In this document: one piece after another, positions 7,121 to 15,194 of the stretch
Layout: each line of letters opens with the position of its first letter
Position numbering within the stretch: position 1 is the stretch's first letter
Source of the DNA: JBBDRW01 sp040905265
Lineage (GTDB): Bacteria > Bacteroidota > Rhodothermia > Balneolales > Balneolaceae
NCBI GenBank assembly: GCA_040905265.1
Contig: JBBDRW010000158.1
Location: 1 to 19,504 of the forward strand
DNA length: 19,504 nucleotides
Direction: 5' to 3'
Position numbers and translations under genes: made by a program
Notes under the pieces: generated by a model
Database searches by the model: none
What the model was told of the DNA's origin: nothing
Seen by the model: the letters and a program-made list of their open reading frames with translations, nothing else

Positions 7121-10100
7121 TTGCCGTCAACGAAAACATTAACAGTTACCAAGGACTTTGACAAGATTGGTATTTCACTGGCTTCCGCAGAAACCATTCT
7201 TTCGCGGTCACACGGTGAAGTTCTGACACCTGAAACGATTAATTACAGGACGTTCAAGCCTGAGATGGACGGACTGTTCTGTGAAAAGATCTTTGGGCCT
7301 GTCAAGGATTATGAATGTCATTGCGGAAAGTATAAGAGAATCCGGTACAAAGGGATTATCTGTGACCGATGTGGTGTTGAAGTGACCCGAAAAGCGGTCC
7401 GCCGTGAGCGCATGGGTCATATCACACTGACGGTACCTGTTGTACATATCTGGTATTTTAAATCTCTTCCGAACAAGATTGCCTATCTGCTCGGACTCTC
7501 CTCCAAGAATCTGGAACGGATTGTCTATTATGAAACCTTCGTCGTGACCAATCCGGGACTTGCCCGTGATCTCGGTTACAAGAAGGGGGATCTGATCAGT
7601 GAAGAGGAGAAATTTGATATCTATGATCAGCTTCCGGAAGATCATTTTGAACTGGAAAATGATGATGAGGACAAATTCATCGTAAAAGAAGGTGCGGATG
7701 CGATAGAAGCTCTTCTGATGAATATGGACATGGATGAGATTGCATTTCGTCTTCGGGAGGAGGTTCGAAACGAAACCTCCCAGATGCGAAAGAAGAAAAA
7801 ACTGAAGCGTCTTCAGGTTATTGAATCCTTCCGTGCCGCTAACAAACATACAGAGAACCGGCCCGAGTGGATGATACAGCGTGTCATCCCAGTCATTCCA
7901 CCGGAACTGCGGCCTTTGGTCCCCCTGGAGGGTGGTCGGTTTGCTACTTCTGATCTGAATGACCTCTATCGGCGGGTCATTATTCGGAATAACCGTCTGA
8001 AACGTCTGATTGATATCAAAGCACCGGATGTGATTCTCCGGAATGAAAAGCGGATGTTGCAGGAAGCTGTTGACTCTCTCTATGATAACTCCCGGAAATC
8101 CAACGCCGTCCGGAACAACAACCGACCGTTAAAATCTCTGAGCGATATGCTCAAAGGGAAAAGCGGCCGGTTCCGTCAGAATCTTCTCGGAAAGCGTGTC
8201 GATTATTCCGGTCGTTCCGTAATTGTTGTCGGCCCGGAACTCAAAATGCATGAGTGCGGCCTTCCGAAAGAGATGGCTGTGGAGCTTTACAAGCCATTTG
8301 TGATTCGAAGGCTTATTGAGCGGGGGTATGTAAAGACTGTAAAGAGTGCGAAAAAGGTGGTGGACCGCCGGGATCAGGTCGTTTGGGAAGTACTTGAGAA
8401 TGTGATCGACGGCCACCCGGTGATGTTGAACCGTGCACCAACTCTCCACAGGCTTGGAATTCAGGCCTATCAGCCCGTATTGATTGAAGACAAGGCAATC
8501 CGGTTACATCCGCTCTCCTGTACTGCATTTAATGCTGACTTTGACGGTGACCAGATGGCTGTTCACCTTCCGCTTAGCCATGATGCGGTACTTGAGGCTT
8601 CGATACTCATGCTCGGCTCTCACAATATTTTGAGCCCTGCAAGTGGCGGCCCGGTTGCGGTTCCGTCACAGGATATGGTCCTGGGGATCTACTATCTTAC
8701 AAAGATGGCTAACGGCAAACGCGGAGAAGGAAAAACGTTTTCCAGTACAGACGAAGTGTTGGTCGCCTTTGACCAGGATATCATTGATACCCATGCGAAG
8801 ATTAACGTCCGCGTACCGGTAACCAATGATGAGGGTGAAATCGTACATGAGATCATCAAGACTACGACCGGCCGTGTTCTCTTCAATGAAATTGTGCCTG
8901 AAGAGCTTCCGTTTTTCAACAAGACACTTGGGAAAAAAGAGCTCAGAGGGATTATCGGAGAAATTCACGCTGTAGTTGGTACAAGAAAAACGGCGGAATT
9001 TCTCGATAAGATGAAACAGGTCGGATTTGAACGTGCTACCACGGGTGGACTCTCTTTCAGCCTTGAGGATATTATTATCCCGAAGGCAAAGCAGGAGCTG
9101 ATTGATAAGGCACATCGTGAAGTCTCCGAGATTCAGGAGCGGTATGAGATGGGATTCATTACCGACAACGAACGGTATAATCAGGTTATTGACAAGTGGA
9201 CGAGTACTACGAACCGGGTATCCGAGACTCTTTTCCAGAGCCTTGCAGATAACCTTGACGGATTCAACCCGGTCTATATGATGGCTGATTCCGGTGCACG
9301 GGGCTCGAAGGAGCAGATCCGGCAGCTGGGGGGTATGCGGGGATTGATGGCAAAACCCCAGAAGAGCTCCCTGCAACAGGGGAATGAGGTAATTGAGAAT
9401 CCGATTCTCTCAAGTTTCCGAGAGGGTTTGACCGTTCTGGAATACTTTATTTCCACTCACGGTGCCCGGAAAGGGCTGGCGGATACAGCTTTAAAAACGG
9501 CAGATGCCGGATATCTGACCCGTAGACTTGTGGATGTATCTCAGGATATCATTATCAACGAGTTTGACTGTGGTACTTTGCGGGGTATCAAAATGCAGGC
9601 ACTCAAGGATAACGAGGATATCATTGAGAGGCTGGAAGACAGGATTCTGGGTCGTGTCTCTATGCATGAGATCTATGATCCCATTTCCGATAACCTGATT
9701 TGTGAATCGAACCAGCTGATCGATGAGACGGTTGCTCAGAAGATTGCGGAGACTTCGATCGAAGAGGTGGAGATCCGTTCGGTACTTACCTGTGAAACCG
9801 AGCGCGGAGTATGTGCCAAATGCTACGGCCGCGATCTGGCCCGAAATACCATGGTCCAGGTAGGTGAAGCTGTGGGTGTTATTGCGGCACAATCTATCGG
9901 TGAACCGGGTACTCAGTTGACACTCCGAACCTTCCACGTTGGAGGAACGGCTTCACGGCTTGAAGCGGATTCCCAGCACAAGGCCAAATTCGAAGGTAAA
10001 GTCGAATTTGAAAATGTACGTGTTGTCGAATATGATGACGGCGAAGAGATGCATCATGTCGTACTCAGCCGGGCCGGTGAAATCAAACTGGTCGATGACG

Positions 10101-11425
10101 ATGGCAAGATCCTCTCAACGTATAACGTACCGTACGGTTCGGAACTGTTGGTGGAAGAGGGCGAAAAAGTACCGAAGGGGATCCCTCTCTGCAAGTGGGA
10201 CCCTTACAATGCCTTGATTTTCAGTGAGATTGACGGTGTTGTTGAGTACAAAGATATTCTCGAAGAGGTGACGTATACGGCTGATACAGATTCGCAAACC
10301 GGCCACAGAGAGAAGGTTATCATCGATTCCAAGGATCGTACTCTGATTCCGACACTTGTCGTGAAGGGTGAGGATGACCGAATCCGTGAAAGTACACTTC
10401 CGATCGAGACTCATATCTCTGTCGACGACGGTGAGAAGGTTCAGGCGGGACAGGTGTTGGCAAAGATTCCGCGCGCCGCATCCAAATCGAAGGATATTAC
10501 AGCCGGCCTTCCAAGAATTACAGAACTGTTCGAGGCGCGGTCGCCAAATGAACCTGCTGCCGTCACTGAAATTGACGGTATTGTGAGAATGGGTGGCCGA
10601 AAGCGTGGTTCTCAGGAAGTCATTGTTGAGAGCAAGGACGGAACAGATGAGAAAAAGTATCTGATCTCACTTTCAAAGCATATCCTGGTACAGGAAAATG
10701 ACTTTGTGAGAGCGGGACAATCACTATCCGATGGTACCATACCGGCTCAGGATATTCTCAATATTCTCGGCCCGTTTGCAGTTCAGAGTTACCTGGTGAA
10801 TGAGATCCAGGAGGTCTATCGGCTTCAGGGTGTGAAGATCAATGACAAACACATTGAAGTGATTGTCCGCACAATGATGCAGAAAGTAGAAGTAACCGAC
10901 CCGGGAGATACCATGTATCTGGAAGGGGATAAGGTAGATCGGTTTGAACTCAACAACCGGAATGATGAACTGATCGGCAAATTTGTCGTTACAGATCCAG
11001 GGGATAGTGAACTGAAACCGGGAGCTATTCTGGACAGGCGTCAGGTTCGTGAATTGAATAACGACCTGATCAAGGATGGTAAGGAGGAATTGCAAACCCG
11101 TGAAGCAGAACCGGCTATTTCCAAACCGATTCTATTGGGAATTACCCGTGCAGCACTCAGTACTGAGAGCTGGCTTTCGGCAGCATCCTTTCAGGAGACA
11201 ACGAAGGTTCTGACCCAGGCGTCGATCGAAGCGAAGAAAGACTTCCTGAGAGGGCTGAAAGAGAACGTCGTTGTCGGGCACAAAGTACCGGCAGGTACGG
11301 GTCTGCGGGAATACGACGATATTATCGTGGGTTCCAAAGCAGAGATGGAGGAAGGAGACGAAGAGGTTCAAAAAGTCTTCGAAGCACTGGGTGCGGACGA
11401 ATCCGAAAAGAAGGATGATGAGTAA
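7121..11425 (+). CDS. rpoC: DNA-directed RNA polymerase subunit beta'
   Basis: RpoC holds the catalytic magnesium of RNA polymerase. The 1434-residue product is full length. The N-terminal zinc ribbon has C66, C68, C81 and C84. The catalytic loop NADFDGDQMAVH has D473, D475 and D477. The second zinc site uses C817, C891, C898 and C901. The trigger-loop region includes VGEAVGVIAAQSIGEPGTQL. The C-terminus is acidic. The start is TTG at 7121, 6 nt after GGAGGT; no nearby ATG is better. It lies 33 nt after rpoB and ends 33 nt before a strong terminator, so it is the last gene of the operon. Confidence 0.98.
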   Translation: MPSTKTLTVTKDFDKIGISLASAETILSRSHGEVLTPETINYRTFKPEMDGLFCEKIFGPVKDYECHCGKYKRIRYKGIICDRCGVEVTRKAVRRERMGHITLTVPVVHIWYFKSLPNKIAYLLGLSSKNLERIVYYETFVVTNPGLARDLGYKKGDLISEEEKFDIYDQLPEDHFELENDDEDKFIVKEGADAIEALLMNMDMDEIAFRLREEVRNETSQMRKKKKLKRLQVIESFRAANKHTENRPEWMIQRVIPVIPPELRPLVPLEGGRFATSDLNDLYRRVIIRNNRLKRLIDIKAPDVILRNEKRMLQEAVDSLYDNSRKSNAVRNNNRPLKSLSDMLKGKSGRFRQNLLGKRVDYSGRSVIVVGPELKMHECGLPKEMAVELYKPFVIRRLIERGYVKTVKSAKKVVDRRDQVVWEVLENVIDGHPVMLNRAPTLHRLGIQAYQPVLIEDKAIRLHPLSCTAFNADFDGDQMAVHLPLSHDAVLEASILMLGSHNILSPASGGPVAVPSQDMVLGIYYLTKMANGKRGEGKTFSSTDEVLVAFDQDIIDTHAKINVRVPVTNDEGEIVHEIIKTTTGRVLFNEIVPEELPFFNKTLGKKELRGIIGEIHAVVGTRKTAEFLDKMKQVGFERATTGGLSFSLEDIIIPKAKQELIDKAHREVSEIQERYEMGFITDNERYNQVIDKWTSTTNRVSETLFQSLADNLDGFNPVYMMADSGARGSKEQIRQLGGMRGLMAKPQKSSLQQGNEVIENPILSSFREGLTVLEYFISTHGARKGLADTALKTADAGYLTRRLVDVSQDIIINEFDCGTLRGIKMQALKDNEDIIERLEDRILGRVSMHEIYDPISDNLICESNQLIDETVAQKIAETSIEEVEIRSVLTCETERGVCAKCYGRDLARNTMVQVGEAVGVIAAQSIGEPGTQLTLRTFHVGGTASRLEADSQHKAKFEGKVEFENVRVVEYDDGEEMHHVVLSRAGEIKLVDDDGKILSTYNVPYGSELLVEEGEKVPKGIPLCKWDPYNALIFSEIDGVVEYKDILEEVTYTADTDSQTGHREKVIIDSKDRTLIPTLVVKGEDDRIRESTLPIETHISVDDGEKVQAGQVLAKIPRAASKSKDITAGLPRITELFEARSPNEPAAVTEIDGIVRMGGRKRGSQEVIVESKDGTDEKKYLISLSKHILVQENDFVRAGQSLSDGTIPAQDILNILGPFAVQSYLVNEIQEVYRLQGVKINDKHIEVIVRTMMQKVEVTDPGDTMYLEGDKVDRFELNNRNDELIGKFVVTDPGDSELKPGAILDRRQVRELNNDLIKDGKEELQTREAEPAISKPILLGITRAALSTESWLSAASFQETTKVLTQASIEAKKDFLRGLKENVVVGHKVPAGTGLREYDDIIVGSKAEMEEGDEEVQKVFEALGADESEKKDDE

Positions 11426-11458
11426 TCGCTCCTGATTCGGAGATTCTCTAAATGATAT

Positions 11459-11495
11459 AAAAAGCCCCATTCAGAATTCTGAATGGGGCTTTTTT
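11459..11495 (+). terminator. Bidirectional intrinsic terminator after rpoC
   Basis: GCCCCATTCAG (11464-11474) and CTGAATGGGGC (11479-11489) form a perfect 11-bp stem with an AATT loop. It is followed by six T and preceded by five A, so it can end transcripts from both directions. It closes the secE-rpoC operon and can back up the end of the - strand YtxH-type gene. Confidence 0.95.
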
Positions 11496-11541
11496 AATAT
11501 CACTCTGGCCTTGATCTTGACAAAAAAGCCTGGTTTTTCAA

Positions 11542-11569
11542 AGCCTCTACATAGAAAGAGGCTCTATGT
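11542..11569. other. Two mutually exclusive hairpins between convergent genes
   Basis: AGCCTCT (11542-11548) pairs with AGAGGCT (11557-11563). ACATAGA (11549-11555) pairs with TCTATGT (11563-11569). The two stems interleave with no linker bases, so only one can form at a time. A third stem, TCGTGAC (11588-11594) with GTCACGA (11611-11617), lies nearer the - strand gene. None is followed by a clear T-tract. This covers the non-coding stretch 11496-11640. Confidence 0.4.
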
Positions 11570-11640
11570 CGAATCTCTAATCTTCAGTCGTGACGGAACT
11601 CCTGTATCCGGTCACGAACAGATTCAGGGGTAAAACAATA

Positions 11641-11943
11641 TCAATTACCCTTTTCAATATTGTCGAGTAGATCTTCCGCTTCCCGAATCAGATCATCGGC
11701 TCTCTGTTTGGCATCTTCAACTACTTCGTTCCCCTTCTTTTTGGCATCCGATACCATCGACTTCCGCTCCACCCTGAGTTCTTGAATTAAGGCACTCAGA
11801 TCATCCTTGTATTTGCTCATTCGATAAGAGAGCATATCACGGGTATTTCGGCCTTTGTCTGGTGCAAATAGCAGTGCGATTCCGGCACCGATAATGCCGC
11901 CGCCAATCAGTCCTAATGTAAAGTTTCGTGTCGTTTTACTCAT
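11641..11943 (-). CDS. YtxH domain-containing protein
   Basis: This is a 100-residue small protein of the YtxH / gas-vesicle-like family, often linked to envelope or general stress; the molecular role is not known. The N-terminus has a glycine-rich hydrophobic segment (LGLIGGGIIGAGIALLFAP, residues 10-28), typical of the family and probably a membrane anchor. The motif APDKGRNTRDML follows. The rest is a charged, Ala/Glu/Lys-rich helix (about 35-97) that should form a coiled coil. An AGGA motif precedes the ATG. It is transcribed alone, convergent to rpoC and divergent from the transaldolase gene. Confidence 0.85.
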   Translation of the reverse strand: MSKTTRNFTLGLIGGGIIGAGIALLFAPDKGRNTRDMLSYRMSKYKDDLSALIQELRVERKSMVSDAKKKGNEVVEDAKQRADDLIREAEDLLDNIEKGN

Positions 11944-12317
11944 AAGGTGTCCTGTCTTTAGATGATGGATGCAATCTATATTTCCTGCCTTAAGAACAAT
12001 GTATAACTCCCAATTCGTTCAGTGAGCCAGTAGTGAATGGATTGGAGGCTCATATCAAACGGTTTAAAAGGCTGCTACAAGGTCAGAGCTAAAATTGTTA
12101 TATTGGGATGGCAGATATATGATTGCGTTGATTACCAAATAGTTGTCTGTACGGTGTTTCATTGAACCTGATCAGCAACCAACTGGTGTTTATCTCTAAC
12201 GTATAAAATACATCAAACCATACAAAGGGTAAAATAGGTGACTCATGAATTGGAAAAAAGATGATTCGTCTGTCTGCCTGTTTGTACCAGAGAAACTTTA
12301 AAAACCTGATATAGATT
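11944..12317. other. Divergent intergenic region between the YtxH-type gene and the transaldolase gene
   Basis: About 374 nt must contain promoters for both flanking genes. I see no exact TAnnTTTG element. A TATAAAAT hexamer-like sequence around 12203-12210 is a possible -10 for the + strand, without a convincing -35. An 18-codon ORF lies at 12245-12301. No repeat or RNA gene was recognised. Confidence 0.4.
12245..12301 (+). CDS. Possible 18-residue leader ORF upstream of the transaldolase
   Basis: The frame reads MNWKKDDSSVCLFVPEKL and stops 16 nt before the transaldolase ATG. An AGGTG motif lies 5 nt before its ATG, whereas the transaldolase start itself has no visible Shine-Dalgarno. It could serve as a coupling or leader ORF. 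Such short ORFs are common by chance and nothing in the peptide is recognisable, so this is weak. Confidence 0.15.
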   Translation: MNWKKDDSSVCLFVPEKL

Positions 12318-12980
12318 ATGAAATTTTTTGTTGACACTGCAGATTTGAATGAAATAGAGGAAGCACATGACCTTGGAGTACTCGATGGGGTAACAACCAA
12401 CCCGAGCCTCTGCAACAAAGTGGGTGTGAGTGATTTTGAAGGCCACATCGCAAAAATTTGTAAGATTGTGGAAGGGGATGTTTCCGCTGAAGTGGTCTCC
12501 ACCGAGTATACTGATATTTTATCAGAGGGGCGAAAGCTTGCAAAAATTGCTGATAACGTTGTTGTAAAGGTTCCGTTGATCAAGGATGGAATCAAAGCGA
12601 TCAAAACGTTTAGTGATGAGGGGATCCGTACAAATTGCACGCTCTGTTTCTCTGCGACACAAGCTCTGTTGGCAGCGAAAGCAGGCGCAAGTTATATATC
12701 TCCGTTTATTGGGCGCCTGGATGATATCTCCCATGATGGTATGGACCTGATTGCGGATATTGTCACTATATATGAGAATTACGGTTTTGAAACTGAAGTT
12801 CTCGCAGCGAGTATCCGGCATCCGATGCATGTACTTGAAGCAGCCAGGATGGGGGCGGATGTAGCAACCATGCCATTGAGTGTGATCGTCAGCCTGTTGA
12901 ATCACCCGTTGACGGACAATGGTCTTGCAAAATTCCTGAGCGATTGGGATGAATTGCAGGAAAAGATTGGCAATAAGTAA
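12318..12980 (+). CDS. tal: Transaldolase, TalC/MipB (small) subfamily
   Basis: This enzyme moves a dihydroxyacetone unit between sugar phosphates in the non-oxidative pentose phosphate pathway, in the cytoplasm. The 220-residue product is the short decameric-type (TalC/FSA) length. It opens MKFFVDTADLNEI and carries DGVTTNPSL (residues 23-31). The Schiff-base lysine is K84 in VVKVPL, and T108 and A124 follow the usual pattern. At F130 (SPFIGRLDD) it has Phe, where E. coli fructose-6-phosphate aldolase has Tyr131, which favours transaldolase over aldolase activity. The start has no Shine-Dalgarno. It converges on crtI with only 12 nt between the stops. Confidence 0.92.
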   Translation: MKFFVDTADLNEIEEAHDLGVLDGVTTNPSLCNKVGVSDFEGHIAKICKIVEGDVSAEVVSTEYTDILSEGRKLAKIADNVVVKVPLIKDGIKAIKTFSDEGIRTNCTLCFSATQALLAAKAGASYISPFIGRLDDISHDGMDLIADIVTIYENYGFETEVLAASIRHPMHVLEAARMGADVATMPLSVIVSLLNHPLTDNGLAKFLSDWDELQEKIGNK

Positions 12981-12992
12981 GTCTTGCGGGCT

Positions 12993-14480
12993 TTATGGGG
13001 TAGTAGCCGGGCCGATCAAATCTTCTGCAATTTTTGCAGAAGAGAGGACGCCCGGCAGCCCGGCTCCCGGGTGGGTACCTGCTCCGACAAAATATAAATT
13101 CTCAACATCTTCACTTCTGTTGTGTGGCCGAAACCAGGCTGATTGTGTCAATAGTGGTTCGACGGAGAATGCTGACCCCTTGAAACTGTTTAGAGTATTC
13201 TGGAAGTGATCAGGGCCGATGGTATGTTCAACCACGATATGATTTCGTACGTTCGGCAGATAGTTTTCTTCCAGATAGCCCAGGATTTTATCTCTGTATC
13301 GGGGCGTCTCTTTTTCCCAGTCTGTACCGGAGTCGAGATGGGGTACAGGTGAGAGTACATAGAAGCTTTCGCAGCCTTCAGGTGCCAGTGAGGGATCCGT
13401 CAGGGTTGGCATGTGAAGGTAGAGTGAAAAATCCTCAGAGAGGTGCTTCTTGTGAAAGATATCATCGAGCAACCCCCGGTATCGCGCGCCGAGCAAAATA
13501 TTGTGATGTGCCAGGCCTGAATTCCTGTAGAGCCGGTTCGTTCCGAAGTAGATGACAAACAGGGACATGCTATATTTCATCCGGTCTATTTTTTTGTCTG
13601 TGTACTTCTTCCGGTGAGCTCTGGGAATCAACTGTTTATATGTAAAGGCAACATCTGCATTTGAAATGACGATATCCGCTTCGAATGAACGGCCATCTTT
13701 TAGACGGATACCGGTGGCCTTTCTATTTTTAATGAGAATCTCGTCAACTTCAGCATCTGTTTCGAGTACCCCACCCTGTTCCTGAATCAGTTGGGTAAGG
13801 CCGTTCACAATGGATTTGGTTCCGCCAAGTGCATAGTGTACACCCCACTCCCGTTCCAGATAATGGATCATGGCATAGATGGAAGTCGTATCAAACGGAT
13901 TTCCCCCAACCAGCAGAGGGTGGAAAGAGAAACATCGTCGCAAAAATTCATTTTCTATAAAACCGGAGACATAGTTATAGACTGATTTGTACGACTGCAA
14001 TTTTATAAGATCCGGAGCTACCCTGACCATATCCCAGAAGGAGAGAAATGGTTTGTCGGCAAGATCCACAAACCCCTTTTCGAAAATCGCTTTGGTTGAA
14101 GCGATGAACTTCTCATACCCGGTTATGTCCGCCGGGTTAATTTTCCCGATCTCCTGACGTATAAAGTCATGATCGCCATTATAATCAAATGGAGTCCCTT
14201 TCCGGTCAAAAATACGATAAAAAGGGTCGCAAGGTGTGAATGTGATATACTCTTCTCTTCGTTTGCCTGCCCTGGCGAAGAGTTCATCAAACATAAACGG
14301 AGCTGTAATTACGGTTGGCCCTCCGTCAAAAGAAAACCCGTCAATCTCATAGTGATAAGCCCTTCCTCCATGTTTGTCTCTTTTTTCAAACAGGGTTACA
14401 TCATGTCCCTGCGAGAGTAAACGGGAAGCTGCTGATAACCCGCCAAACCCGCTGCCAATGATGATGATCTTCTTTTTCAA
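12993..14480 (-). CDS. crtI: Phytoene desaturase (CrtI-type carotenoid desaturase)
   Basis: CrtI introduces conjugated double bases... double bonds into phytoene toward lycopene, using FAD at the membrane. The 495-residue product has the N-terminal dinucleotide fold GSGFGGLSAA (residues 9-18), the FEKRDKHGGRAY strand, and FDGGPTVITAP. The central part has YVLSPVPHL, and the C-terminus carries GAGTHPGAGLPGVLSSAKIAEDL, the bacterial CrtI signature. A role as a related desaturase (CrtD or CrtN-like) is possible. The start is TTG at 14480; no ATG lies between it and the rlpA stop, which is in the same frame seven codons upstream. The Shine-Dalgarno is weak. It is the last gene of an ompA-rlpA-crtI cluster, with no crtB nearby. 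Confidence 0.9.
   Translation of the reverse strand: MKKKIIIIGSGFGGLSAASRLLSQGHDVTLFEKRDKHGGRAYHYEIDGFSFDGGPTVITAPFMFDELFARAGKRREEYITFTPCDPFYRIFDRKGTPFDYNGDHDFIRQEIGKINPADITGYEKFIASTKAIFEKGFVDLADKPFLSFWDMVRVAPDLIKLQSYKSVYNYVSGFIENEFLRRCFSFHPLLVGGNPFDTTSIYAMIHYLEREWGVHYALGGTKSIVNGLTQLIQEQGGVLETDAEVDEILIKNRKATGIRLKDGRSFEADIVISNADVAFTYKQLIPRAHRKKYTDKKIDRMKYSMSLFVIYFGTNRLYRNSGLAHHNILLGARYRGLLDDIFHKKHLSEDFSLYLHMPTLTDPSLAPEGCESFYVLSPVPHLDSGTDWEKETPRYRDKILGYLEENYLPNVRNHIVVEHTIGPDHFQNTLNSFKGSAFSVEPLLTQSAWFRPHNRSEDVENLYFVGAGTHPGAGLPGVLSSAKIAEDLIGPATTP
13021..13043. other. Perfect 10-bp hairpin inside the crtI 3' end, just past the transaldolase stop
   Basis: TCTTCTGCAA (13021-13030) and TTGCAGAAGA (13034-13043) pair perfectly around TTT. 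It lies 41 nt after the transaldolase stop and within the last codons of crtI (SSAKIAEDL). With a 12-nt gap between the convergent genes, it is the only strong structure available to end the + strand transcript. It lacks a downstream T-tract. Confidence 0.4.
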
Positions 14481-14501
14481 TGCCCGACTGTAGTGAGAGA
14501 A

Positions 14502-15173
14502 TCAGTTGTCAGCCTGTTTTACAAAGCCTGAAATTCCTCTCTGTTCCAATTGCCGCATCTCTTCATATGCGCTTTCTGTATCTGAATAGTGGCCATAATA
14601 GACACGATATACAGACTGACCTCCTAAAGGCACCTCTTCAACCCTGGCTCCGTCTATTGTATTTGCAACCCGTGCAGCCAACTCAGCAGTGTCAAATGAT
14701 GCAATCTGTATCGTGAATGTCTCCTGGCTGCTCGCAGTGACCGATGTTATCGGGCGGTCGCCTTCTTCCAGCAGATAGAGTGTTACTTCCGCAGTGCCGG
14801 AACCGATCATATCAATCTCTCTGGCTGCTCGCCTGGAAAGGTCGATAATTCGGTTGCCTACATACGGCCCCCGGTCGTTGATCCGGACATGTACCTCTCT
14901 GCTGTTTCCCTGGTTGACAACTCGCACCAGCGTGTTAAAGGGAAGCGTTCGATGGGCTGCTGTCAGTGCCTCCATATCGTACGTTTCACCATTTGCTGTG
15001 GCCCGGCCGTGAAAGTTGGGGCCATACCAGCTGGCAACTCCCTGTTCCAGTACCGATCCAGGGCGGTATTCCCTGGTCTCGACACCCTGAAGTGCGATAC
15101 CACAAGAATTCAAAAACAAAAAAAGACCGGCGGCAAGCCACGTAGCTGCCGCCGGAAATTGGTGATCGGACAT
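14502..15173 (-). CDS. rlpA: RlpA-like septal ring lytic transglycosylase lipoprotein with SPOR domain
   Basis: RlpA-type proteins cleave stripped peptidoglycan strands and act at the division septum. The 223-residue product has a lipoprotein signal ending in LNSC, with C24 as the lipidated residue. The double-psi beta-barrel (about 44-135) contains ASWYGPNFHGRATANGE, AAHRTLPF and VRINDRGPYV. E63, H74 and D100 match the spacing of the catalytic E120, H131 and D157 of Pseudomonas RlpA. The C-terminal SPOR domain (about 150-220) would bind denuded glycan. The ATG at 15173 has no Shine-Dalgarno and lies 21 nt after the ompA-like stop, so coupling is likely. A terminator-like hairpin sits in codons 6-22. 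Confidence 0.9.
   Translation of the reverse strand: MSDHQFPAAATWLAAGLFLFLNSCGIALQGVETREYRPGSVLEQGVASWYGPNFHGRATANGETYDMEALTAAHRTLPFNTLVRVVNQGNSREVHVRINDRGPYVGNRIIDLSRRAAREIDMIGSGTAEVTLYLLEEGDRPITSVTASSQETFTIQIASFDTAELAARVANTIDGARVEEVPLGGQSVYRVYYGHYSDTESAYEEMRQLEQRGISGFVKQADN
15111..15155 (-). terminator. Intrinsic terminator embedded in the rlpA signal-peptide codons
   Basis: On the - strand CCGGCGGCA (15155-15147) pairs perfectly with TGCCGCCGG (15135-15127) around an 11-base loop. The T-rich tail TCTTTTTTTGTTTTTG follows at once. The structure begins 40 nt after the ompA-like stop, where a terminator is expected, yet lies 18 nt inside rlpA. The T-run encodes the Leu/Phe part of the signal peptide (LFLFL). 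Confidence 0.6.
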
Positions 15174-15194
15174 CGGTTTAAGCAGAGATCGGAA

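Noticed and set aside
8666..9376. - strand ORF of 236 residues inside rpoC
   Set aside because: It is antisense to conserved rpoC sequence and has no domain signature; long antisense frames are common in such genes.
11542..11569. H-type pseudoknot
   Set aside because: The stems interleave as in a pseudoknot, but there are no loop bases to cross the helices, so both stems cannot form together.
12098..12640. - strand ORF upstream of and overlapping the transaldolase
   Set aside because: It overlaps the conserved transaldolase and its sequence resembles no family.
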